DNA of 64,000 nt. It comes from Vandiemenella viatica. Taxonomy: Eukaryota > Arthropoda > Insecta > Orthoptera > Morabidae. A model generated the notes under the pieces. That model worked only from the letters and a program-made list of their open reading frames with translations. It had not been told where the DNA came from and made no database searches. Position numbers and translations under genes: made by a program. The stretch spans positions 176,001,121-176,065,120 of the forward strand of contig CM061919.1 of NCBI GenBank assembly GCA_031002005.1. The letters run 5' to 3'. This document shows, one piece after another, positions 11,067 to 20,289 of this stretch (position 1 is the first letter of the stretch; every line of letters begins with the position of its first letter).

Positions 11067-11242
11067 AGATTTTCTAGGAGTTCTTCATATCAAGAGCTAA
11101 TTAAATTTCCCGACTGATACCTGTGACGCTCAGTTTTCCAGGCAGTCACATTGCCAATGAGTTGTCGGATCACTCTCTCTTTACGATGCTAAACTCCTCG
11201 CCGAACACTCGCTCATCACTGATACACGCAAATACAATTAGA

Positions 11243-11433
11243 CAAGCGGGTTCAAATCCCCGTCCGTCGATCCAGATTTGGGTTTTCCATGGTTTCCCCA
11301 AATCACTCCAAGCGAATGTCGGCATGGTTCCTTCAAAATGTCATGGCCAAATTCCTTCCCGTTCCTTGCATCCAGGTCTATTCCGCCTCTAATGACTTCG
11401 TCGTCGACGAGGCGTCAACTAACGCGGAAGAAA
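11243..11433 (+). mobile_element. SINE family A, lacking the head
   Basis: The copy starts just before the B box (gcgggttcaaatccccgtcc) and runs through the central block to the 3' end 'cgtcgtcgacgaggcgtcaac'. The A box region is missing. The tail is A-poor (gcggaagaaag). The reading frames across it (11123-11392, 11278-11469) are translations of the SINE and are not genes. Confidence 0.85.
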
Positions 11434-11774
11434 GACGCTTGGTATTGTAAGGAATACAGGGCCCATTGATTGGTGCGTACTCACTCTGCGTCTTTCCCGC
11501 CTATGCGAGGTGACCCCAGGGCCCTGGGGGAGGCCGGGCCTGTGGACGCTCAATACTGGGCCTTGTTGCCGCCCGTCGCTAAATAATGAAGCCGGCGCTG
11601 CGGTGGGCTGCCGCAGGGATGCGCCTCACACACCGAGTGCTGTGGTGGGGACCGGGATATCTGCAGTAAAGGTACCGGGCGCGTAGTAGACAGAGAGGAT
11701 CCTTTGAAAGATGGCCGCATGCGAAAAATTCGATATTAAAATTTATGACATCTCTAGAAGGAAGAAAGTGATTT
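11434..11774. other. GC-rich segment between two SINEs
   Basis: The block 11500-11690 is strikingly GC- and CpG-rich compared with the window, with strings such as 'ccagggccctgggggaggcc', 'gccggcgctgcggtgggctg' and 'ggtaccgggcgcgtagtag'. Open frames exist but no protein family is recognised. It could be a remnant of another transposon or of a host CpG-rich exon. Confidence 0.3.
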
Positions 11775-12014
11775 GGGTGAACGGTAACGCTCTGGTCTCG
11801 CGTTCGGGACGACGCGGGTTCAAATCCCCGTCGGAGCATCCAGATTTGAGTTTTCCGTGGTTTCCCCAAATCACTCCATGTGAATGCGGGGATGGTTCCT
11901 TCAAAATGCCTTGGCCGAATTCTTTCGCCTTACTTCTCCCCCCCCCCCAAAAAAATCATTTCATGCCTCTAATGACATCGACGTCGACGAGGCGTAAAGC
12001 CCTAAGAAAAAAAG
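11775..12014 (+). mobile_element. SINE family A, near full length with poly-C expansion
   Basis: The head 'tgggtgaacggtaacgctctgg', the B box gggttcaaatccccgtc, the central block and the 3' end 'cgacgtcgacgaggcgtaaag' are all present, followed by an A-rich tail. A run of C (about 11939-11948) followed by A replaces part of the usual 'ccttgcccccaatcc' segment, a local homopolymer expansion. Confidence 0.9.
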
Positions 12015-12484
12015 GCTATTACCAATAATGAGGAAACTACTGGAAAAATCGCCAAGGATGGATGTTAAGAATACGGGATAACCGTAGAAGAGGTGAGAGG
12101 ACCTGCAAAGTGAAATAATATTTCAATTTCTCGTTTTTCAGCTACGTCCTTGGTTTATCTTTTGACGCAAATAATCCGATAGAAGTGTATTCCTTGTGGC
12201 ACTAGTTGACATTTTACAGGAAAGTGCTTTTTAATTCTCTATTGACGACACCGATAAACGAAATAAACCATTATGTAATCGTATGTTTTTCCCGGCGAAT
12301 CTGATGTTTGAAAATCTCTCTACGATCAACTGACCTGGTCGCACGCACATGAGATTTTTTTTTTTTTGCAATTTCATTCCTCCCAGCTGAAGGCTGGGAG
12401 GCGGGCTGCTGGAGAGTCACGGGGACTCTTTTCAGCCTACTAGTCTACGGGGAGGGAAGGGGGAAAGGTCGGCCGTGGCCTTGT
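12015..12484. other. Unassigned DNA
   Basis: No gene recognised. A GC-rich patch at 12385-12475 (cccagctgaaggctgggagg, a short hairpin) lies next to the SINE fragment. Confidence 0.3.
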
Positions 12485-12562
12485 AGGGAACCATCCCAGC
12501 ATTCGCCTAGAGTGACTGAGGGAAACCACGGAAAACCTCAATCAGGATGGCCGAACCGGGTT
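12485..12562 (-). repeat. SINE fragment with variant central block (family B-like)
   Basis: The minus-strand central block reads 'aaccacggaaaacctcaatc aggatggccg' in plus orientation. All other copies carry 'accatggaaaacccaaatc'. The variant is closer to the central block I recall from locust-type SINEs. Only the centre and the start of the B box region are kept. Confidence 0.6.
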
Positions 12563-12942
12563 AAACTCTGTTGACAGGCTGCGACGTCTAGGGTGTCTGT
12601 GTCCGTGTATCGATAGATCGAAGTACGAAGAAAAATTTTCTGTTTGTCTCCAGATTGTTGACAGTGCAAGCATTAGAAGCACTTAGTGGTAAACCGCCGG
12701 ACATAAAACGTATTTCTTGTGGCGAAGTTCTTTGGAATAAAAGGAAGTAGGTGCTTTCACGGGGGCCATTCCATACATCAAGGCAACCGTATTGTGTTTT
12801 ACAAAAAATGTGGCAACCCTCCACTCATACACATTTACAAATCGTTGTTTTACTAGAGTACAATTTTGCCAAAAAAAATAACACACACACAGTTTACAGA
12901 ACCAGCAATATTAACTACAAACAGATATTAGATTTCAAAGTA
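12563..12942. other. Unassigned DNA left of the hAT MITE
   Basis: Two overlapping minus frames (12588-12824 and 12683-12886) run here. Neither matches a family I recognise, and the plus frame 12751-13143 runs into the MITE. Confidence 0.3.
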
Positions 12943-12950
12943 GTTGCTCA

Positions 12951-13247
12951 CAGGGGTGGATCCAGCGGGGGGGGGGGGCTAGGGGGCTCAAGCCCCCCCC
13001 CCAAACGTATCTTGGTCCACCCCCGACATTGTAGTTTTGAGACCTTTTTTTTTTTTTTTAGCTCTACAGATTTTAGGCCCGAGGAGGCTATAAATACTTC
13101 CTTTTTCCCGAATCAAGCCCCCCCCCCCCCGAAAATCCACTGAAGGGAAGCCCTCTGAACCAAAATTCACTCAAGCCAAGCCCCCCCCCCCAAACAAAAG
13201 TTCGCTCAAGCCCCCCCCCCCAAAAAAAATTCCTGAATCCGCCCCTG
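12951..13247. mobile_element. hAT-type MITE with perfect 8-bp target duplication
   Basis: The left end caggggtggatccagcg and the right end ctgaatccgcccctg are imperfect inverted repeats with the CAGGGG(T/C)GGAT start typical of many hAT elements. The octamer gttgctca lies immediately outside both ends (12943-12950 and 13248-13255), a perfect 8-bp target-site duplication, the hAT hallmark. The 297-bp interior has no transposase. It carries several copies of an 'aagccccccccccc aaa' motif with long C and G runs, so copy-number slippage is likely. The frames at 12751-13143 and 12988-13170 are artefacts of this low-complexity sequence. Confidence 0.92.
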
Positions 13248-13255
13248 GTTGCTCA

Positions 13256-13640
13256 GGTTAATAGTGGCTAACGCGTTGATTACCTGGGTAATACGAACAA
13301 CTTTTCATCGAAATACTATTTCAAATTCCTCTTTGTTTAAAAAACGGTTTTCACCCAAGGGCTGTTCTGAAATGAAATCATAGTTTCATAGACTTTTTTT
13401 AGTTGTTAGGGCTTTATAGTTCTTCGATGTCATTAACAGCATTCGCTTGTAGCTATTTATGTAAAACACTTGAAACCGAGAAATAAAATGCTGTGCAAGG
13501 TAGTGGCAAGCATTCTGCGGGTAGTGATATATTTTTTGCCGCGGTGGTGGCGCTGGAGGTAGGAAGGTGGGGTCTGCGGCCACAAAGGAGCAGTTTGTTT
13601 TCGTTCACTGCAATCAGTTGTCCGTGTACGCCAGCAAGTA
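13256..13640. other. Unassigned DNA between two hAT pieces
   Basis: No gene recognised. The minus frame 13386-13583 is proline-rich at its start because of a GC-rich patch and has no domain. Confidence 0.3.
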
Positions 13641-13952
13641 TTGACTAGCTTCCTGCGAGCAAGGATAAAATATCTGCACAGCTCTCGTCGTCTGCTACAA
13701 GTGGTAGTGGCGGAAGCAAATCAAAACCGAAAAAAACTTTATGACGACAATTGCCCGAATTATGATAGAAAGAAGAATAATAGGCTCCAATTAGAAAATG
13801 ATCTAGTTATTTGCGTCTCAAAAATACAACCATGAGAGTTTTTTTATTTTTACTGTAATCCCCAACAACCCCTGATTTTTACATTTACCTGGCTTGGGAC
13901 CGCAACTGCCGTGCAGAACTTGGAGGGTCGCGACTCAGGTTGAAAAACACTG
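13641..13952 (+). mobile_element. hAT transposase C-terminus plus 3' terminal repeat
   Basis: The frame 13641-13835 ends with RKKNNRLQLENDLVICVSKIQP. This matches the KRNRLxVExDLRxxLSxIxP motif near the C-terminus of hAT (Buster/ZBED-like) transposases, the end of the hATC dimerisation region. About 115 bp after its stop lies 'gggtcgcgactcaggttgaaaaacactg', which reads like a hAT right end (RC: cagtgtttttcaacctgag). No matching left end or catalytic region is visible upstream, so the copy is 5'-truncated. Confidence 0.7.
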
Positions 13953-14869
13953 CTTGTACCTATAGCGCATTAGTCTCACTTTCGACGGTTGATTAAATGT
14001 TGTGTTCCCGTATGTCGTGCACACTATGTTGGCAAAAAACAGAAAGTATTTAAATGAATACGTGAAAATCTGATACAAATTTCGTTCTCCCTGATATATA
14101 TATTTACGAAAGAGTAAGAAAAGAATTCCTGTATCCTCCAGCTCAGAAGAAACTAGGGAATCCTTCATTCTGGACTGCCCCAACCCAAAACGCATGTAGT
14201 CGAATCAGACTTCTATTTGCCATGCATGGTAACCAAAACTCTCTCGAGTTAAATACCTTAATTAGTACAGGAATACACGTTTGATTGCTTTACTTATTTT
14301 ATAATATCTCCATCAAAACTGCCTTCGACATGCCATAAACATTGTTGGGGAAAACTAGAAAACTTTCATCATGACTAGACAATCCGTGCGAAAATTTCGC
14401 GAATAAAATAGGATGAATAGTGAGTTTGAATGCTTATAATATAATGAAAAATAGAATCGCTTTTTTGTAGCAAATATTTATTTTGTTTAGTGTAATAGGT
14501 GTAAAATACTTACAACATATTACGAAACAGAAAAATTTGAAACACATTATATGTACGACAAACTGTCACTGACCTTAACAGAATACAACCAACCTGAACA
14601 AAATGCACACAGCATATCAACATCTCTGTGATAAGTGTTGCTGTGCGAGTAAAATGTTTACATTGGGTTTGTAAAGCAAAACAAAAATGTTTCCGTAACA
14701 GAAAAAAATATGCGAGAAGCTACTTATTTTATATAAAAAAAACAGCTTACTGACATCTCTGTGAAATCTGATGCTGCAATCTAGGGTCTTGACTCTGGAC
14801 AGTCTCATACGCGCAATCACTTTAAGCATCAAATTTCGAAAAATTCTTTCTTAATTTATGATTTTATCT
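13953..14869. other. Unassigned AT-rich DNA
   Basis: No gene or repeat recognised. The minus frames 13935-14195 and 14617-14832 lack domains and conserved-looking composition. It ends at the first monomer of the satellite-like array. Confidence 0.35.
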
Positions 14870-15832
14870 AATTGGAGACCTTAATCTTTAAAACCATATG
14901 TCATTTATCGATTTCGGTTAACTATCGAAGGAGATAAATGACTTGTAATTTTAAAAAAACACGTTGTAAGAATAATATTAATACTTTTGTCCTTTAAGTG
15001 TTGAATTCAAAAGAATCCTTTTATAAAATATGGTGTAACCAAAGCGGATACCTTGGTCTTTAAAATGATACCTCATTTATCAATTTCGGTTAGGTATCAA
15101 GGGAGATAATTGACTCGTGACAGAAAAATGCGTTGTAGAAATATTAAAACTTTTTCCCTTTGAAGGTAGAATTTTAAAAAATTCCTTTATTAAAGCCGAA
15201 AACCTTACGAAGGCCTCAGTCATTTAAATGATACCTCGTTTATCAATTTTGTTTATTATCTAGGGAGATAAATGACTGGAGACACAAAAAACGCAATTTA
15301 GAAATACTGATATTTTTGTCCTTTAAGGGTTCAATTCAGAAAATTCCTTTCTTAAAATATAAATGTGACCACAGCGGAGACCTTAATCTTTAGAAAGATA
15401 CCTCATTTATCAATTTCGATTATATATTAATGGAGATAAATGACTCGTGACAAAAAATGCGTTGAAGAAACATTGATACTTTTTCCCTTTAAGGGTTGAG
15501 TTGCAAAAAAAAAAAAAAAAAAACTTTCTTAATATATGACGTCACCAAAGCTGAGACATTACTCTTCATAATCCTACTTCATTTATCGATTTCGGTTAGA
15601 TATCCAGGGAGATAAAAGGCTGGAGACACAAAAAAACAGCATTTTAGAAATACTGACATTTTTACCCTTTAAGGGTCGAATTCCGAAAAATTCCTTTCTT
15701 AAAATATGATGTGACCAAAGTGGCGACCATAAGCTTTAATATGACACCTCATTCATTGATTTCGGTTAAGTATGAAGGGAGATAACGGCTTGTGACAAAA
15801 AAAACCTTATAGAAATAATATATATGATTGCG
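14870..15832. repeat. Satellite-like array, six ~170-bp monomers
   Basis: The landmark 'ctcatttatc(a/g)atttcggtta' recurs near 14901, 15072, 15236, 15403, 15579 and 15749, giving spacings of about 171, 164, 167, 176 and 170 bp. Each monomer repeats the same order: 'gaccttaatctttaaa', the landmark, 'gggagataaatgactcgtgac', 'gcgttgtagaaata', 'tttttccctttaagggttga' and 'attcctttcttaaaatat'. Monomers are diverged (roughly 75-85% by eye). The first four contain a dyad whose arms are tcatttatc (or a close variant) and gataaatga, about 20-25 bp apart; the arms decay in the last two. No coding frame spans the array. It could be a small satellite outpost or internal repeats of an unrecognised transposon. 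Confidence 0.9.
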
Positions 15833-16086
15833 AAAAATGTTTTTGATATTTGATGATGGTTTAGCAATATCAATTATTAACCAAGAATTTCCAATTTAAG
15901 TAAACTCGAAGATTGCCAGAATCCTGTTTTCTTGTTTCGCGTTTATTTTCGTTAACTTAGTCTATAATCCTTAGCTTTGTTGGATTCTCCCGACGGAGAC
16001 ATACTAAACGGATGTATCATAGATAGGACTATCAGTTTCATTTCCCTGGTACCTGCAGAATAACGTGAATTGCCAACCATAAAACC
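15833..16086. other. Unassigned DNA
   Basis: AT-rich, no recognised feature. It follows the decayed last monomer of the array. Confidence 0.3.
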
Positions 16087-16128
16087 CAGAGGTCCCCAAC
16101 ATTTTTTGCCTTCCGCTCTCTTTTGGAA
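16087..16128 (+). mobile_element. Possible hAT left terminal repeat
   Basis: The sequence cagaggtccccaacatttttt has the form of a hAT left end (CAG(T/A)GGT(T/C)CCCAAC). Its inverse partner could be ccagttgggaaccactg at 17709-17725, which would give an element of about 1.64 kb containing the MITE and LINE tail as later insertions. The putative flanking octamers (ataaaacc and atccaaca) match at only 5 of 8 positions, so the pairing is uncertain. Confidence 0.4.
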
Positions 16129-16221
16129 ATAAAATTACTCACCACCCCCCTTTTTCGAACAAAAAATTACATACCGCCTCCTTTTCGGGAAAAAAGAACA
16201 CACCGACTCACCTACTTTTAA

Positions 16222-16607
16222 TAAACTACGTGGCTCGGTCTTGTGGGGAGAGGAGAGATTGGCTGGAAAGCTACGCTGGGCTACGTGTGGGGGGGGGGGG
16301 GGGGTAGGATTTCGAGCCAAGCCACGTAACTTCCCATTCATATTGTCACAGTTAAAATGAGGTACAGAACACACAACAGCGTGTGAATATTTACTTCCGT
16401 CATTTAATTATCTCCGTATTTAATTTACGAACTCTGACAAGAGAAAACAGTACAAAATGTCTTTTGCAATCAATAGGGAAAAAAGCTACCTGCTACGCGG
16501 ATGCCGGGTGGGGGTGGAGGGTGGGTAGAGGAGTCAAAAGCCACATCGGGCTACATGGGAGGGAAGAGAGGTTCAAAATGGACCTACGTGGTTTATGGAC
16601 GCTCCGT
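16222..16607. mobile_element. MITE copy 1 (ACTACGTGG family)
   Basis: The left arm taaactacgtggctcgg and the right arm cctacgtggtttatggacgctcc are inverted relatives. The interior ('cagttaaaatgag', 'ccgtcatttaattatctccgt', 'aaaaaagctacctgctacgcgg') is shared with the copy at 50886-51203, proving a dispersed family. A long G run sits near 16290-16303. No transposase is encoded, and the frames at 16135-16374 and 16383-16673 are spurious. Confidence 0.8.
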
Positions 16608-17299
16608 AATATAACCTATAGTGCTTCAACGTTTGTGGCTTGTAACCTGCTTTTTGAAAGAGATTTATTTTGATGGCACCGTTCTAGGTGAAGTGTACAA
16701 TATCATAATAGCTGTGATTCTTAACCTGTCGTCCGCAAAGATGGTTCGGGTGGTCCGCAGGTAGAATATTGTAAATTTAGACACCGTATTCGAAGTATAT
16801 AAGGCTATAAGAAATTATGTACTATAAAAATTACTTTTTTTAAAACCACGAATGTATAAATGATGAGGAAAGAATATGGCATTTTCAGTATGAGGCTAGG
16901 ACAGTATCGTTCCTACAATAGTTTATTCATTTCCAGTTGGCATTCGTCTAAGGATTAAGTAAATGATCGTTTTCTTAGTGTCTTGTAGTAGGTACGTTGT
17001 ACCGCGGTAGGTGATAGGATTGCTAACATGGCAGTGGTGAAGTAAAGAAGAGTTAACTAGTGTAATGTATTTTAATTTATTTTGTACATATAGATCGGTG
17101 GTACAGTGTAACATCCAGTCTATAGTGACATTATTATTCATTTGGTTACTAAATATTAAGAATCTGGTCAACATGTAATTCACTTCCAGTTTCGTAAATG
17201 TATTTCCTTTGCAATTCAAAAGATGGTTTCACATTTATTCTGGTATAATGGTACAATACAATATACTCTACGCTAAACATTTTTTTTTCCGGATACATA
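16608..17299. other. Unassigned DNA
   Basis: No gene or repeat family recognised. The minus frame 16923-17219 has no recognisable domain. Confidence 0.3.
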
Positions 17300-17575
17300 T
17301 GATTATGGGAATTAATGAGAAGAACAACTGGTTACACACTACGAGACAGCAAAAGATCTGACAAAAATCTTAAGCAGCTCATCCCAGTTCTCAAAATTGT
17401 GCAAAATTACAGAACATCTTGGATTGACCATGTAATACGGATGATGACGGACCGGATCCCACTAAAAATCCTCAAATACCATTCCATAGGAGGGAGAGAT
17501 GTAGAAAGACCACCAAGAAAATGGGTTGAGACCGTAATAACACTGCATAGTAAGAAGAAGAAGAAGAAGAAATGT
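17300..17575 (+). mobile_element. LINE 3' end with (AAG)n tail
   Basis: The frame begins at an internal methionine with MRRTTGYTLRDSKRSD and continues RTSWIDHVIRM, RIPLKILKYHSIGGRDVERP and PRKWV. This is the C-terminal RT-distal signature of insect endonuclease-RT LINEs (FMRRTAGYTLLD.KR ... W..HV.RM ... P...L.Y...GRR..GRP). It runs into an agaagaagaagaagaa microsatellite at 17554-17572, a typical LINE 3' tail. Everything upstream is truncated. Confidence 0.8.
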
Positions 17576-17708
17576 AACTGAAAACTTCTTTGATGCAGGT
17601 CTTAAAGACTGATATAATGCTAGGGGGCAGCGGTTGGCCTCTAAATTTGTCTTGAACGAGATACGCACCCTATGATCTCATCATCGTCCACGGGTGGGTG
17701 GTATCGCA

Positions 17709-17725
17709 CCAGTTGGGAACCACTG
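17709..17725 (-). mobile_element. hAT right terminal repeat (possible)
   Basis: The sequence ccagttgggaaccactg is the common hAT right-end form (RC cagtggttcccaactgg). It may pair with 16087, or it may be an isolated remnant. Confidence 0.45.
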
Positions 17726-17744
17726 ATCCAACACAGCGTGTTGT

Positions 17745-17840
17745 ACACGCACAAGCTTTGCCTGATAGCAAGAGGCGCGCCGGGGATCGAACCCGGGGCG
17801 TTCAGTTTTGAACGCAAGCGTCGTAACAGTGGCTGGTGCT
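17745..17840 (-). repeat. tRNA-like SINE head, minus strand
   Basis: The complement contains a strong B box in a perfect T-arm-like hairpin (ccccgggttcgatccccgg), preceded by 'gcgttcaaaactgaacgcc', which also folds back on itself. It is too irregular for a functional tRNA, as no acceptor stem is found. It is a different tRNA source from the abundant family A SINEs. Confidence 0.5.
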
Positions 17841-18015
17841 GTAGGTGATGGGCGTCCGGGCATTGGGCCTGCTGCTGCTGGCTGGCGAGGCCTCGGCATG
17901 TCCAGACGGTGAGTCAGCGGACCGGACCGCTATGGCCTACATACTGTGCGCCGCCCGGCTCAGGTGGCCCCGGGGGACGGACTTTCTCCCTACCCGCAAA
18001 CATTTCGCTGTCTCA
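17755..18015. promoter_or_regulatory. CpG-rich island
   Basis: About 260 bp with conspicuously high G+C and many CpG dinucleotides (aggcgcgccggggatcg, gcgtccgggc, gcgccgcccggctcagg) stand out in AT-rich surroundings. The island contains the candidate signal-peptide exon. Part of its left side is tRNA-like repeat, so the island is not wholly host sequence. No TATA box is evident. This is composition by eye; a computed CpG observed/expected ratio would settle it. Confidence 0.45.
17848..17908 (+). CDS. Candidate first coding exon of a secreted protein
   Basis: An ATG at 17848 (context gtgATGg, purine at -3 and G at +4, with an in-frame TAG two codons upstream) opens a 61-nt stretch. It encodes MGVRALGLLLLAGEASACPD, ending exactly at a consensus 5' splice site, gacg|gtgagt, with GT at 17909-17910. 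The peptide has the shape of a secretion signal: one basic residue, a Leu/Ala/Gly hydrophobic core at residues 6-13, small residues ASA at 15-17 as a plausible cleavage site, then a cysteine. The exon would end in phase 1. It lies in a CpG-rich island. No second exon is recognisable downstream in the window, which is compatible with long introns but leaves the gene unproven. The frame also stays open past the donor to 18111 without recognisable domains. Alternative: chance occurrence in GC-rich repeat-derived sequence. Confidence 0.4.
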
Positions 18016-18111
18016 GTCTACGTACGTGCACGATGCGATGTAAAGGTGGGGATCCACCAAGCGCGTAAAACGTTTGCAAACTCAGAATTTGCCTGGTGCA
18101 AACGTGAATAG

Positions 18112-20285
18112 CGCGAACAAACATAGATTTTGCAGGTGTTCCGGCCAATGTCGGTATATCAAAGGAATTCGTTCTTCATGGGTGGGTAGTGCGCGTTCAG
18201 TGGAGACGGGTTAAACTTCAGAGGACCGTGGTCTGAACAATTTTACACCTATCTCCTCATTCACACACTGAAAACACTAAACAGAATGCTGAAAAGCCAA
18301 TACAAAACGCCAATTGTGTTGCATGAGACATCAACATCAGGGAATGCCTCAGTAAATATCAACATTTCATCCTCGATAGTAGTAGCAAACCATATTAATA
18401 ACTTTAACCCTTCAGTACACTATTGAGCTGTCGGGCCTATAGCATTTCAATTATAATTTTTTATAATTATATTTGTATTGTTATATATGTATTATCTTTT
18501 TGTACAAGATTTATAAATAAATAAATTAAATAATATGAAACAATGTACTTACATTTATGTATTGCTTAAATCCTTTTATCATAGTTGCACATAATTCAGG
18601 AATTAATTTAGATATAAGTTTCCTGGAAACACTAAAAAGATACATTAGATATTTGTAGGAACCTCCTGTAGCCAAAAACTGAAGTGTTATTTCCAGTTTA
18701 ACTTCCACGAAAATACAATCTTTGTAATTTGTAACTCCTTTACATATTCTTGGACCAATTAGCAAAGTTACGAATTCAAAATTTTCTTGGACATGTGACA
18801 AAAAATTTTAAATGAAGTATTCCTATCATCTGTTCTTAAGTCATACATCAGTCTCGTTGAATTTCTTATTTAAAAAAAAATATATGACATGTCCAAAATT
18901 TAGGTTTCCTCTTTATTTTTCAACATTGTCCTCTTTTTCACCTAAAACATAGTTACACAAGATGCACGACTAACATTAAGTCTTTCTCTCGGAGTCATTT
19001 GGACACATTCAGGAACTGTTTACTACGACAAATGATCGCACACGTACTGTGGTTTATTAATATTTGGTTGGTGGGGCAACAAGACAAACCACCCGATCGC
19101 AAACACACAAATGCCACAATCGTTTTCAAACTATGCGTGCTTGGTAGATAACAGTCTTAAAGTGCTCACGTTCGGACCTGGTTTTGGTCAGAGCGCGACA
19201 ACAAATCGCATCCATTCTTATTTCGGTTTTTTGTGTGTGGTTTTTAAGGCCAATGCTGCTATTGTTCCTTGATATGGGCCAAGGCTGATATCCTTCACAT
19301 TCCTTGGCAACAGTATTTCAAGTTCCGAACCGCTTTAAAGTACCTTGTACATAAACAAAAGTCGTGGTGTATACAGTTCTCACAAATTTTTCACTCGACG
19401 CCACGTTGTAGTGGTTGTGACTGGAGATCGTGTCTCAGTGGCCGGCTGCGGGCACTGTCCGCTGAACTATGTGTATATGTGTATTTTTACTTATTGTTAA
19501 TTGAAACAGTATAATTGTTGAATGTTGTAAATGTCATACAGAATCATACGCAAAATAAATAAAACTGTCACTATAGATTTTCGACAGCGTGAGAAATCTT
19601 CTGTCGCTTTAAAACAATTTCTTGTGCCATGTTCTTTTGAGTTGTTTTAGTATGAATTTCAGCAGCAGTGGAAGCATATTCCTAGTTTGTGTAAAATTTC
19701 TCAACATTTCTTGAAAAAACTATAAGGTTTTATTTATGTCCGCAATTTGATGAGGAAGTATTGCGCATTAAGTAGCTTTTGCATGTGATGAATGCTTAAA
19801 ACAAGACATTCTGAGTTTGCTTTCTTGCTTTGGGTGACCTCCGTAATTTTGACGATTCCTCATATACCCAAAGTCAACAAGTGTTAACATCGTAGTTCTG
19901 TGTAATAAATACATCCATTTCGCTATAGTTTTTGCATATTCATGCTGGCAAAAATTTAATCACTTTTATAACGAGGATTTATCTTGTTTTATTTGTTTGT
20001 TTTTTTTTTAAGCGCGATAACTCCCTTCCGATTAAACAGAAATTCTTCAAATTTTATAGTAAAATATAAGTCAGTTTCGTAAATCAGCCAGGTCATAATA
20101 AAGAATGGAATTGTTTATATTAAAATTTTAATAGGCCGTGTCAGTCCGCAAAAATCTGTTTTTCTAACTTTCTTAATATTGAACAAATTCTCCAAATTTA
20201 GCAGAACAAATCCGTTGTATGAAACACAGCTCTAGATCGTATTTCAGCCACCACACCCAAAACCGGGTCTACGGGTTGCACCCAG
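18112..20285. other. Unassigned AT-rich DNA
   Basis: No gene is recognised. A region ending 'aaataaataaaactgtc' near 19550-19567 resembles an A-rich 3' end but has no coding body. The segment 19990-20285 has the style of degenerate Helitron/Penelope-like repeats ('gcgataactcccttccgatt') and continues to the mariner-like element. Frames at 18526-18801 and 19269-19514 have no domains. Confidence 0.3.
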
Positions 20286-20289
20286 TATA

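Noticed and set aside
12751..13143. 130-codon plus frame with Gly/Pro/Phe runs
   Set aside because: Half of it is the low-complexity interior of the hAT MITE.
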